Shown here piece by piece: positions 35,925 through 47,393 of a stretch of DNA of 64,000 nucleotides (position 1 is the stretch's first letter; the number at the start of each line of letters is the position of its first letter). Made by a program: the position numbers and the translations under genes. The stretch covers positions 36,530,867 through 36,594,866 of the forward strand of contig NC_135186.1 in assembly GCF_041146795.1 (NCBI RefSeq), read 5' to 3'. The stretch comes from Maylandia zebra. Its lineage: Eukaryota; Chordata; Actinopteri; Cichliformes; Cichlidae. The notes beneath the pieces were generated by a model, which was not told the DNA's origin, searched no databases, and saw only the letters and a list, made by a program, of their open reading frames with translations.

Positions 35925-36112
35925 TGGACGGCTACGGGCCTCCACCAGAGCTTCCTCAGCGAATCGCTACCTTATCGTGGTGGAGGGCTTTGTGAGTCCG
36001 AGGGATCCCAGGGGCTATGTTTTCCGGGAGCTTCTGCCCCCTGGTAGTGTCTCCCATGGCAAATTGGTCCAGGGTGAGGGACCAGACAAAGAGCGATTCA
36101 GAAGACCCTTAT
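35925..36112 (+). mobile_element. 5' fragment of an RTE/Rex-like LINE
   Basis: CTACCTTATCGTGGTGGAGG, then GGGATCCCAGGGGCTATG and AGACAAAGAGCGATTCAGAA, resemble the leader of the fish LINE whose reverse-transcriptase part resumes at about 37459. The two parts share orientation and are separated by the repeat at 36113-37163. Confidence 0.55.
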
Positions 36113-37163
36113 GAGCAATGTTCCCTCTAAGCTGCACGCTGTGTTGCGTACAAAAAAAGAAAATCTAACCAGAATTGAAATTAAAACTTTAACAATTCTG
36201 TTTTGCAGTGTTAGTCAGTCAGTGACTGGCTGCTCCCGTATGGGATCAGAACGATGCCACCTTATCCCATAGTCCAGCCAATAATGCGATTCACATTCGT
36301 ATATACCCAGCTAATCAACGTCGTTGACAGGCTATGACAGCGTCCTTATGTGCCGACACCAGTGTTTTAGCTAGTAAAGCGGCGTGGCTGATGTGGAGTG
36401 AAGCCACGTTAATGACAACATGTACAACCATTGGAGATGTGAGCAGGACAGACGGAACAATTGACGGAAAAAGTGTGGACTTTATACCAGTTTTTAAATT
36501 GTGTTGATCGGCCACGTAAAACCAGAGTTATGATAAAAATATCTGCAATGTTTGGTTTTCTTCCTGAATACTGTCGTTGTTTATATTTACTGCAGGAAGA
36601 AACGGTAAAAATGGCGTTTTGTAAGGAAAACGCTCGAAAGAACTCTCCGCCTGTGAGCAAAAACAAAACATCCCCCGCCCTTTCCTATTCGTCGAAAAAT
36701 GTACCATGTCGACCAATCAAAACATGATATGGCAACATGGCATTTAGTTGTTTAAGTTTAAGTTTTAGGAGTGACGGCGGTGTTTTGAGATGTGAGAGAT
36801 TTGCGACATTTAGCGCAAATCTTGTGTAGTTAGTGTGTAGTGTAGTCAATAGTTTTGTTGTGTGTGTCAGAACAATGAGGCGACTGCTGAATGTTACAGG
36901 AGTGATACATCTCCTGTTGTCAGGCCTGCAGGTATCCGGCTGTAGTTCTGCTTTATCTAATAGTCGACAGAAGTTGTGTTTTTTGGAGTGGCACAAATAA
37001 TTTGTGTGGCATCAGATTTGATGCAGAACAGCTGATTGTTCTGTAAATAGTTTGAAATGTTTATTTAAAAAGTGCCTTGGCTGCATTTTTAGGTAAAGAG
37101 CTGCAAAAAACTCAGTTACTTTTTTGAAGAAGTAACTATATAATTAATTGCCCAACATTGGTC
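36113..37163. mobile_element. Interspersed repeat A (possible hAT-like) splitting the LINE
   Basis: The ends GAGCAATGTT and AACATTGGTC are inverted with one mismatch, but no clear target duplication is visible. The central part (about 36478-36998) is clearly homologous to 53227-53790, and the part 36840-36998 also to 49358-49575. Shared words include CATGTCGACCAAT, GTCAGGCCTGCAGGT and GGAGTGATACATCTCCTG. No transposase is encoded. Confidence 0.6.
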
Positions 37164-37289
37164 ATTATTTACTGTATTTTGCAGACAGAGTTACAGGACT
37201 CTCTCCCAGACCACAGACTCATACTCATAATACAAGTCAGAGCAAAAATAAATATAAATAAATAAAAAAAATAAAAAAATAAAGTTGTG

Positions 37290-37458
37290 TGTAAACAACC
37301 ACGGCAGACCCAGTGGCATTTTAATCATTCTTTATTAATAGTTGACGGTTGCTGTCCACAATACACACAGAGCTGCAGCTCTCCCGCTGCCAGCTCAACG
37401 TACCAACCACAACAACCACACGCAGGACCCATCACAGTATTTAAGTAGGCGGGGCATG
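37290..37458 (-). mobile_element. Possible LTR fragment
   Basis: On the minus strand the order is TACTTAAATACTG (TATA-like), a 100-bp GC-richer stretch, ATTAATAAAGAATG (polyadenylation signal) and a GT-rich end ending TTTACACACAAC. This resembles the promoter-to-R/U5 part of an LTR. The ends are not defined. Confidence 0.3.
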
Positions 37459-38888
37459 ATTGCGGATGCCATGCAGGTATTCCATGAAAGGAATACTTCC
37501 AGGACTGCCTAAATCCCACTGAGGAAGCAGAGTCTGGGGACAAAGGAAATGACCTACCAGTCTCTGGGGGTGAGGTCACTGAGGCAGTTAAACAACTCCT
37601 TGGTGGCAGAGCCCCTGGGTTGGATGAGGTCTGTCCTGAGTTCCTGAAGGCTCTGGATGTTATAGGACTGTCCTGGTTGACACGCATCTACAATGTTGCG
37701 TGGAGATCAGGGGTAGTACCTCTGGACTGGCAGACCGGGGTGGTGGTCCCCATTTTCAAGAAGGGGGACCGCAGGGTGTGTTCCAACTACAGGGGGATCA
37801 CACTCCTCAGCCTCCCTGGGAAAGTTCGTCCATTAGTCGAACCTGGACTGGAGGAACATGTGGTTTTCCTCCTGGTCGTGGAACACTGGATCAGGTCTTT
37901 ATCCTCTCGAGGATACTTGAAGGGGCATGGGAGTTTGTCCAACCAGTCCACATGTCTTTGTGTTTTGTCGACTGTGTCCCTCAGGGTGTATTGTGGGAGG
38001 TGCTGTGGGAGTATGGGGTGTTTGGCCAATTGCTACAGGCCAACAGTTGCAAGAGCTTGGTCCGCATAGCTGGCAATAACTTGGACTCATTCCCGGTGCG
38101 TGATGGGCTCCGCCAGGGCTGCCCTTTGTCACTGATGCTGTTCATAATCTTTATGGACAGAATTTCTAAGCGCAGCCAAGTGTTGAAAGGCTTTCACTTG
38201 GGTGGTCTGAGAATGTCATTTCTGCTTTTTGCAGATGATGTGGTTCTGTGGGCATCATCGGTTGATGCCTTCCAGCTCGCAGCTGAGTGTGAATGAGGAT
38301 CAGCACCTCCAAATCAGAGGCCATGATTCTCAGCCGGAAAGAGAACCTTGAGAACCTTTTCCGGCTCAGAGACGAGTTCCTGCCCCAAATAAAGGAGTTT
38401 AAGTATCTTGGGGTCTTGTTCACAAGTGATGGGAGAAGGGAGCCGGAGATCGACAGATGGATTGGTGCTGCAACTGCAGTGATGCGGACGCTTTACCGGT
38501 CCGTCATGGTGAAGAGAGAGCTGAGCGATTATGAGCTGTGAGTAGTGACCGAAAGAGCGAGATCACGCATACAAGTGGTGGAAATGGGCTTACCCTGAAG
38601 GGTGCCTGGACTCTCCCTTAGAGAAGGGAGAGTCAAAAGGAGTCAGTTGAGATGGTTTGGGCATCTGACAAGGATGTCTCCTGGGTGCCTCCTGGGTGAG
38701 GTGTTCCAGGTATGTCCCACTGGGAGGAGGCCCGGTGACACGCTGGAGAGATTATATCTCTCGGCTGGCATGGGAACGCCTTGGTGTTCCCCCGGACAAG
38801 CTGGAGGAGGTGGCTGAGGAGAGGGAGGTCTGGGCTTCTCTGCTTAGGCTGCTGCCCCTGCAACCCGGCCCTGGATAAGCTGAAGAAG
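37459..38888 (+). pseudogene. RTE/Rex-like LINE reverse-transcriptase region, frameshifted
   Basis: Overlapping plus-strand frames (37620-38069, 37700-38296, 38293-38541, 38602-38817, 38696-38878) form one broken ORF. Motifs in order are LLGGRAPGLDEVCPEFLKAL, WQTGVVVPIFKKGDRRVCSN, YRGITLLSLPGK, GLRQGCPLSLMLFI and LLFADDVVLWAS (catalytic aspartates). FKYLGVLFTSDGR, RSQLRWFGHLTRM and [20 protein letters not shown] follow. The last words and the ATGG tail fit an RTE/Rex-type LINE. Frame changes at about 37790, 38290, 38545 and 38740 inactivate it. Confidence 0.85.
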
Positions 38889-38932
38889 ATGGATGGATGG
38901 ATGGATGGATGGATGGATGGATGGATGGATGG
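38889..38932. repeat. (ATGG)n LINE tail microsatellite
   Basis: Eleven ATGG units directly follow the LINE 3' end, acting as its tail. Confidence 0.95.
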
Positions 38933-39393
38933 TGTGAACATGGTAAGAAATGGACTGGTAATTAGAGTAAGCAGTCAAAAATGATATGAGAGTAAAGAAA
39001 AAATGGCAGGAAGTGAATTGATGCAAAGTTGAAAACTTTGTGGAAGAATGAATTATAATGTGAATTTCATTTTGGAAAACATGTATACCATGTGCTCTGA
39101 ACTAACGAGTAGAGAGACCATCCAGTTTATCATCAGTGCTCAGTTACAAAATCCTGCATCTCTGATTGTGTCAGAGTTTGTGAGTGCCTATGAAACTGGC
39201 AGATCTGACATTCATTTTGCACATGTTGTATCTCTGTAACCATCAGTGCTCTAACGTATATACGAATAGATTTTAGGACAACATGTGCTTCCATTTTCAT
39301 ATCTTTTTTTCAGAAGTGACAAAGTCTCAAGGACATTAAACCACAAGCGAAAGTCTGAAGTATGATTTTAGAAGGTCACAAAACACTGACAGT
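38933..39393. other. Gene-free interval
   Basis: AT-rich sequence between two LINE ends, nothing recognised. Confidence 0.4.
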
Positions 39394-39521
39394 CAGAATT
39401 TCCTAAAGAAACCCACCTGAAGGATTAATAAAGTCCTATCTAATCTAATCTAATCTAATCTAATCTAATCTAATCTAGTCTAGTCTAATCTAGTCTAATC
39501 TAATCTAATCTAATATCTTTT
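39394..39521 (+). mobile_element. L2-type 3' end with (TAATC)n tail
   Basis: GAAACCCACCTGAAGGATTA then ATAAAGTCCTATCTAATC matches the 3' end of the nearby L2 copies but with a TAATC rather than TTATC tail, running to 39521. It is severely 5'-truncated (under 60 bp of body). Confidence 0.8.
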
Positions 39522-39831
39522 TCTCAGTTACTATATTTTTACATGCATTTTTAGGCTTCTTTGATTTAAAAACGAAAGCCACAGTGGGTCCACCAGACCT
39601 AGAAACATTTGCTGTAACAAAAAACATGGACACTACTAATTTGCATGAAATACAGGAAACATTTGTCTTCTTGTGCTGTTGTGGTTGCCCCTTTTTCTCG
39701 GTAACACCATCTCCAAACCATACATCACAGCTGGTCTCACTGCCATCTTGTAAACTTTCACTTCCCCTCTTCTCTTCACCCTGTACACCTCTGACTTCTG
39801 CTACAACTCTGAATTATGCCATATTCAGAAG

Positions 39832-40569
39832 TTTGCAGATGACACGGCCATCATGGGGTGTATCTGGGATGATCAGGAAGAGGAGTACAGAAGTCTGGTG
39901 AGGAACTTTGTCGCATGGAGTCACACAAACCACCTGCAACTCAACACCTCAAAGACTAAGGAACTGGTTGTGGACTTCGGGAGGTCCAGAGAAGGTCCAC
40001 TGCCGGTTCAGATAGAGGGGGAGGAGGTGGTCAACAAGTACAAGTACCTCGGGCTGTGGGTGGACAATAAACTGGACTGGTCATGCAACACAGAGCACCT
40101 GTATAAAAAAGCCCAAAGCCGACTGTACTTCCTCAGGAGGCTGAGGTCTTTTAACATCTGCAGGAAGCTCCTGAGGATGTTTTACCAGTCGGTGGTTGCT
40201 GGAGTACTTTTCTATGCTGTGGTGTGCTGGGGGAGCAGCACAGCAAAGAGGGACTCATCCAGGCTGGAGAAACTGATCAGGAGGGCTAGCTCTGTGGTCG
40301 GCATGAAGCTGGACACTCTGGTGACAGTGGCAGAGAAAAGGACATTAAAGAAACTGCTGGACATTATGAACAATGCTGGGCATCCTCTGCACACGGCCAT
40401 AAACAATCAGAAGAGTCTGTTCAGTGACAGGTTGCTTCTCCCCAAGACAAGAACTAACAGACTTAAAAACTCCTTTGTCCCACACGCCATCAGACTGTTT
40501 AACTCCTCTCTGGAGGGGAGAGGGAGGGGAAACAGGAGGACAAAGGAGGGGGGAACAACTAAGCTGTAG
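39832..40569 (+). pseudogene. C-terminal part of L2 ORF2 (reverse transcriptase thumb and tail)
   Basis: About 245 in-frame codons. The frame opens with the catalytic FADD motif, followed by HLQLNTSKTKELVVDFGR, YKYLGLWVDNKLDW, a SRLYFLRRLRSF helix, VLFYAVVCWGSS and a basic C-terminus. The N-terminal endonuclease and most of the reverse transcriptase are absent through 5' truncation, so this is a fragment even though the remaining frame is open. Clade assignment to L2 rests on these C-terminal motifs and the TTATC tail. Confidence 0.85.
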
Positions 40570-40738
40570 TGCCTCTTCACCTCACTGTGCAATACCTTTT
40601 GTGCAATACTTTTGTAAATAGTCAACAGTGCAATAGACTCAATACTTGAAATGTGCAATTCACTTGTATTTTTATTTTTTATTCCTATTTATTCTATTTA
40701 TCCCCTTTGTATATTTTATTTATATTTGTCTCTGTATT

Positions 40739-40843
<105 letters not shown>

Positions 40844-40963
40844 CAATTCTGTAACTGTAACTTCGGTCGTTGCTGTGCTTTTTGGAAGTCGAATTTCCCA
40901 GAGGAACCCACCCGAGGGATTAATAAAGTTCTATCTTATCTTATCTTATCTTATCTTACTTGT

Positions 40964-41765
40964 TCTGCCACAAATCACCCCTGGCAGTCATCTCCACCCA
41001 CTCCACCCTGCTTGCATTCTTTTTCTTCTTCACCTCTCTTGTTCATGTTTGCTTGACATTTTTTGTTTCAACACTGAATAAAAAAGTTGGTTGTGCCATT
41101 TCCATCTCTTTACAGTAGACTCCACAGGCTGTGGTGACTAAATTGTGTTAACCACACGTTTTAACATCTCATGACATAAATAACATAAATTCACTTTGTA
41201 TCTGTAACACTCTACATTTCAAACTGTGGAGATTTTTCGTTGTTAGTCATAATGCAGTTGAAAAAATAAACTGATAAAAAAAACAGAAATGTTATGAAGC
41301 CTGGATTATGATAACTAACGGAATCTAAGACCAAATTACTTTATTTAAATGAGTGTTAGTACCTCATAGTACCTAATACTCAGTATTTGTTGTGCTGATA
41401 GAATTCATCATTCCAAGTCATTCATCAAAAAACCTGTCGTGCCACACAACCTCATCATAGTATAAAGTGTTTGGGAAACATGAAATTTGTTGACACCACA
41501 TTGGAAACGTTTTGAACAGAGTGCTGTTTAAACTCCTTCTCATGACGTCACGTTGCGTTTGCATCCTGCCACCTGTAGGAGCAGCACTCGTGGTTCTTAT
41601 GTGAGGGTGGGAGCAGAGAGCTCATATCATCACTTTGACTGGAGGACTTGCTCACTTCACAGCTGCTATAGGACTGAGATATTAAGCTGAATTTCAAAGA
41701 GACTGTGATACTTGGTGTGAAAAGCAGGAAATATTTCTTTTTGTCTTGTGTCTGTAATTTTACAG
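40964..41765. other. Upstream flank of the CALHM-like gene
   Basis: No coding region. An untranslated first exon is likely near 41580-41690, but I cannot place its donor with confidence. Confidence 0.4.
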
Positions 41766-41805
41766 GTCAGAAGCTGCAGCCTCAGCAGGCACCGAACTGC
41801 TCAAG

Positions 41806-44684
41806 ATGTTGAATAAACTCCTGCAATATGTCCGTAGTGGAAAAATCGGCACCACTGGCACAGGCTTTGGGATTTTCTTCGCATTTATGTATCTGCAAGC
41901 CAAGATGTGCGCTTGCTCAGGCCACACTTTTGATTGCAATGAAATGGTGGTCGTGCCTGTTTTTTTAGTATTTTTCCTGGTGCTCCTGATAGACCAGACA
42001 TTTCGGAGCACAGCGGACCATCCATCCACGTTTTTATGCATTGTACTCAAGCGCGTTATCAGAGCGTTTCTAATCAGTCTGCTGTGGATTGTAGCTGTGT
42101 TGCTTTTCACAGACTGGTATAGTTGCTGTACCACTGATGAAAAAAAGAGGAAGCTGTTCTGCGAACCTGAGGGTCTCACGGCTGATGAAACAGCTCAAAT
42201 AACTGAGCTGCAAATGAAGTCAAAGGTGAGGATGTGCATATGTACTCAGTGAATATGTAATGTTATTGTACTGTTACGTTTTCTTTTTAATTTATGAAAG
42301 TATAATAAATACACAGACACATTAATGCTGTTATATTTTGCATGTTTGTTGCTTCTTTTTCAGCTTGCTGCTTACTCTCTGCTCCTCAGCATGACTGTTG
42401 TCGCTTTCTTCATGACTTGGAGTGGGTGGAGAAAATGGTTTGAAGAAAAATACAGTTGGTGCAACAAGAAAACTTTTTACTACAAACTGATTTTGGAAGA
42501 AGAGAAAAAGGTTCTGGAGGAGCTTTTGAGGAAAGAAGCAAATGAAACTCTGACTAAAGAAATCACGAGCAACATAAAAAGGAAAGACTGGGACGGCTGT
42601 TTAAATGTTGCTCAACAAATGATCAATAAAGCAAAACATCAAAAACCAGAAGCAACCAACCAGCAGATCAACTGGATCAGTGAGGGGAGCTCCAGCAGAG
42701 GGGGGCAGCATCATCAAGCAGCACCACATCAGCAGGTAAAAGGCTCTGTTATATACAGATGTTACAGCTGCCAGACTCAGTCAGGGGCGTCAGACTCAAT
42801 CACTGAAAGAGCACATTTTTTTTATTCATTCATAACATTATTTTGCAGGCACAAAAGTATGAACTTCAAGCACTGTCACGAGGTAAATACACCCACAATC
42901 CTCATTTCACCTTACAGCTTTCTTGACATCACTTAACTTCCCTTTTACTGTGATAATTCAAAAAAACCAGACACTTCATTATGTTTCTTCAGTGATGTGA
43001 AGACGGTGATCTGCACATTTGCCCCCCGAGGTCTCTGCTGTACCTGTCTTCACTAAAACTGTTGCATATCAAGTGCTTATTTTTTGCTGGTTTTACATTT
43101 ACAAAACTATCATAATGACACAACAGACAGTAAATTTCTAAACTGAGCCAAAAGCTGTGATTCAGCTTAGACATGAACTTTAAACTGATCTGTTATTAGA
43201 AATTTATAGTTTATTCAATAAAAGCAATAAGTGGTGAACCAGCGTATTTATCATCCTATTTGAATTAATGAAGGATGAACTCATTTTAACGTTACACTTT
43301 TTAATAATTAGAGTTCAATTTAACCACTTTATAGTGTTTTTGTATTGTGGAAAGAAGTCAGAGAACCGATGTATTCTGGAGTTGTCCAAACAGACAAACT
43401 CCACACAGAAAGGCCGCAGCCACGTTTGAATCTTGCTCCTGTGAGGTGACAGTGCTAACTACTGCGACGCCCTGCCAGCCTGTCTCAGATCTCCAGTCCA
43501 TGTCAAGGCACCTTCTGCTCCCTGTCCCCTTGAACTTTGTGGATGTAGAGTTTCACAGTTTCATGATTCCGTAAAATTTGTAAAATGTATTTTCCTTTAT
43601 TTGACCCAAACTCAGTATCTCAGTAGCTACAGGTAAAATTTGACTGGCACAGCCTCAATGTAAAAAAAAAAATGTAGTATTTGGAAAAACAAATAAAAGT
43701 ATAAAAGTTTTAAATAATTTATTGTTTATGTATTTTGGGTCACTTCAAGTAATCAAATTTCAAGTTAAAAAAAATGAAATTTAGGGTGTTTGCTGCTGTT
43801 AAATGTCAAAATGGGTCAAATTCAACCTGAATAGTATATATGGGTTAAACTTCTCTGTATGAAGCTTTAGACACATAACAAACTGATGAGTCATGTGTTG
43901 GATGGATACGTGACGATGTGAATATCTGAGTGAAAACGAGCCCTAAATTACTTTAAAAATCTAAAATGGGATTAGATGTAGTCTAAAGGGGATTTTTAAA
44001 TGCAGACTGTCTGTGTCCTGAACATTTCAAGTAGGAACTTGTTCACAGAAAGACATTCAGTCATTTAAATTATGTTAAACAACAATTTTAATGCTGCAGT
44101 TTTTAAAAATTTGGGCTGTACCTCAATATCTTTCACTGAAAATCACCTAAATGGTCACTCACAGGCCAATTGCATAGCAAGAACATGAATAACAATCATT
44201 AATTCAGACTAAATCAGGCTCAGATGCAGTTCTGATTCTGGTCATTCTGGTCTTTTCCCATCCAGATCAGATTTTAGATCTGCTCACAGTGGCTGTTAAA
44301 TAAAGCTTTTAATCTCCTATTGCTGTTTTTTTCAATTAAACATCACCATCTGTTCAATTCCTCAGTGAACAAAGTCAGAACTCTGTTTGTTGCACACACT
44401 GCCTGGAATCGGGCCCAGAAGTAAGAACAGGCTATAAGTACAATTTTGTCCCAGTAAAAACTAACGATTCCTCGGGTTGTGTGTGTATTGTGTTTTATTT
44501 TAATTGTTTTAATTTTTCAAGTCCGGTTTAATTTGATTCTGTTAAGACCCAAGTTTAGTTTTCAGTCTAGTTCTTACTGTAATAACTTTGTTCTTTATAG
44601 ACACAATTTGTTTTCTGACAAAAATGTTTTTTCTGTCCGATAGAGATCAGAGACAGCGAACCATTATTTAATGAAACCTCTTGA
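41806..44684 (+). CDS. CALHM-family (FAM26) channel-like membrane protein
   Basis: Four coding exons: 41806-42225, 42364-42735, 42849-42882 and 44644-44684, phases matching, about 288 residues. The first exon begins at 41766 after TTTTACAG. Topology fits the calcium homeostasis modulator family: TM1 near residues 15-31, extracellular loop with CAC (C35, C37) and C44, TM2 46-65, TM3 88-107 followed by WYSCC, and TM4 141-163. The second coding exon (42364) opens at TM4. A charged C-terminal helix follows (YKLILEEEKKVLEELLRKE). The CxC loop and the later cysteines are the conserved disulfide positions; CALHM proteins assemble large-pore plasma-membrane channels, some conducting ATP. The pattern is closest to the CALHM5/6 group. 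The last 24-codon exon, 1.76 kb away, is inferred from splice phase and is the weakest part. Confidence 0.8.
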
Positions 44685-46966
44685 AAGAGGATTAAGAGAG
44701 GCAGCTAAAGAATCAATGCAAGTGACCACAAGAAATCATGCCCATCCAGCAGTCCAGTTTCTGAAGCTTACCTGGGTTCAGGTGTTGGGTGCAGCAGTCT
44801 AAGCAGAGACACCCAGACCTCCTTTTCCTTTGCAGCTTCCTGCACCAGAGGCCCAGTCTCTCTTTATACAGTCTTTGTCAGACTATGTAAAGCGTCCATT
44901 CTGTGTTGTTGCTGTTTGTAATGATAAATCTAAAGAATTTTTTTTATTATGCTTTATTGTGTCTGTTGCCTATTGACAATTCAGCTTTCACATTAATAAA
45001 TATGCAAACTGAGTGCTGTAAATACAAAATATTCATCAAAATAAATTCTTCTGCAAAAAAAAGTCATACCATTTGATATTTTGTTGGTCCACCTTAAGCT
45101 CTGATAATAGCACATTGTTCCCGTGACATTGTTTTGATAGCTAATGTGGTGTCATTTTACGCAAAGATGGCAAAATTGGACTGCTACATGATTTTTGGGG
45201 GGAACATAGTTTTCAGTTTTCAGTTTTATTTGTCATATGCAAGTTAGCACAGGGTCAACATTGCAATGAAATGTGTTTGACGAGCAGCAGTCACTCAGCA
45301 GCATGATACAGTAGGAGAAAATATAATAAAATAAAATAAAATAATAAAGAAAATAGAAAAATAGTAAGGAGCAAAATATTAGAGAGACATGGTAAAAGAG
45401 AAAAGATGACTAAATATATATATATGTATCTATAAATATAAATATATGTACACTAGTGATTAAATAAGAAAATCTTGAAAAGAAATATGACGGGAGGGCA
45501 GATGGGATATTGCACAGGAATGAGCAGCAGAAAATTACAGTATTACATAGAATTGGTGAACCTAGATCTCCAATCCATCTCTTACCTATTTCTCTAAGTT
45601 ATTTAATATGCAATAATGTTAAAATTGTGCTTTTTAGACTTTTTTTTCATGACTGCACAGGAAGAAATAAGTCTGCTACCTCAGTTTTTTGAATAAATAT
45701 GAAAGTCTAAAGAAATTAAAACTGTACATCCAGCAGTGGACTGCTACATAATGTGAACCTGTATGTGTCTGCCGTGAAGTCATCACTGAGAGCTTGGAAA
45801 ACTCAAGCAGTCAACCCACCAACCCAAGCACGAGAACACAAACTGACTGGGTTTAGCATGCATACAAAAACTGTACCAGAGTAATGAAGTACTTTAGCTT
45901 TCACTTGGTTTTTTTGTTTGTTTGTTTTTGTAGTTTTCTTATTATTTGATTTGATTGTTTAAAAAATATATAGCGATATAGAGATATAGATAAATATCCA
46001 CACACACACACACACACACACACGTTTTTGGACAAGATGGGGGACGTCTTCACTGATAATAAAAGACTGCACATTAAGAACTCCAGTACTTGTATCCGGT
46101 GAGGCTACATATAATATAGGCAATATTAGTGGTTGGTGTTGGTAACAGCAAATACACAGGTCACAATTATATGAGCAGCAGAACAAATTTCCTTTTTTTC
46201 TAAGAAAGATGGAGGTGCTTTTGATGTTTTAAACAATTAAACTGTTCCATTTGCATTAACAGTCCCCTTGCAGCCCATTGGCTGTTGTCTGACAACAATG
46301 CATTGTTTTGACCAAGCATTATCCAATCACATTCAGTTTCAGCACTAACTTCAAACAGCTTGTTTACCTTGTAACTGTCACCATGGACACCAGTTTACCC
46401 ACACACCAGCTGCTTCCTGTTCGTGTTGGTATCTGATGTTCCTCTTTGTTACTTTTTATGTTTTACAATAAGCTCACCATAGTACAAATTTAGTGTAACA
46501 TTTGAATATACGTTAGCTAATTACAAAACCAACCAGATGTTCTGTGGTTTAAAAAGAAAAAGACTGAATTTGCAGAAGTGATGAAGATGATCCCTTTGAT
46601 TTCATTCAAGATGTTTCCTGTCTCATAATGTTTCTCAAAATGTTTCCTGTGCCCTTTGATTTGTTAAAAATGTTTGTTCTAAAATCTAGTAAAGGAAGTC
46701 ATGTTCTTCATTATTTCTCCTGCCTAATCACAGTGATTTAATACGTTTTAATGGCACACATAATTGATCCTTAAAAGAGGCCAATCTAAGACAAATGGTG
46801 CAGTAGAAATGTGTTTGTTTGCAAGTGCCTTATTGTGGAAAGGGTTTGTGGGATTATTATATTATCTTATGCTATGTTACACCCCTAATTAAAGATTGTG
46901 AAATTATTATGTAGTTTTAGTTTGCATTATTCTCCTGAATTAGGAGAAGGTGATAACTATTACATT
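44685..46966. other. Gene-free interval with LINE-like scrap and microsatellites
   Basis: No gene. 45200-45310 (TTTTATTTGTCATATGCAAG) looks like the reverse of an L2-type 3' region. 45415-45450 is TA-rich. A (CA)n run occupies 45999-46022. Confidence 0.4.
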
Positions 46967-47370
46967 TGTTAAACTGATTTGTATCTGCTGTAGACTTCTG
47001 ATTTATTGCGAATGAATGATATTGTCTATGATGCATTATACTGCTGAGTGATAAGAAATACTGTTTTCGGAGAGTCATGGCCTTATTTGTCTGATTAGAA
47101 AAGAACAGAACATACTGCAGAGAGAGAAAGAATGTGAATGTTTAGGTTTTTACGACTAGGTGGAGGCCACTAGAGGCTATAAGAGTTTGAGTCACCCTCC
47201 ACCAGTTGGAGATTTGCTGTGACCCTCTGCATGCATGTCTCCCCATCCAGATGGTTTCTGCTCAAAAGTGTTGAATTGTGTGTAATAAAGTAATTGTTGA
47301 TTGAGCATTTATACACCGAGTATCGTCCTTCCTTTAGCCCAAAGATCGAAAGAATCGGGAGGATTTAACA
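46967..47370 (+). mobile_element. ERV-like 5' LTR remnant
   Basis: The proposed LTR starts TGTTAAAC and ends GGATTTAACA, so the first and last seven bases are inverted repeats. Inside are a TATA-like GGCTATAAGAG near 47180 and GTAATAAAG near 47282. It is followed three bases later by a primer-binding-site-like sequence, which supports the right end. The left end rests only on the terminal inversion. Confidence 0.55.
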
Positions 47371-47373
47371 ATT

Positions 47374-47393
47374 TGGTGCCTTGTGACCCGGAT
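47374..47393 (+). promoter_or_regulatory. Primer-binding-site-like sequence
   Basis: TGGTGCC then TTGTGACCCGGAT resembles the complement of a tRNA-His 3' end with two extra bases, as used by some class I retroviral elements. It sits just after the LTR end. The tRNA identity is recalled, not checked. Confidence 0.45.

Noticed and set aside
43347..43574. 75-codon frame within the last intron of the CALHM-like gene
   Set aside because: No domain or splice support; its composition is like the surrounding intron.
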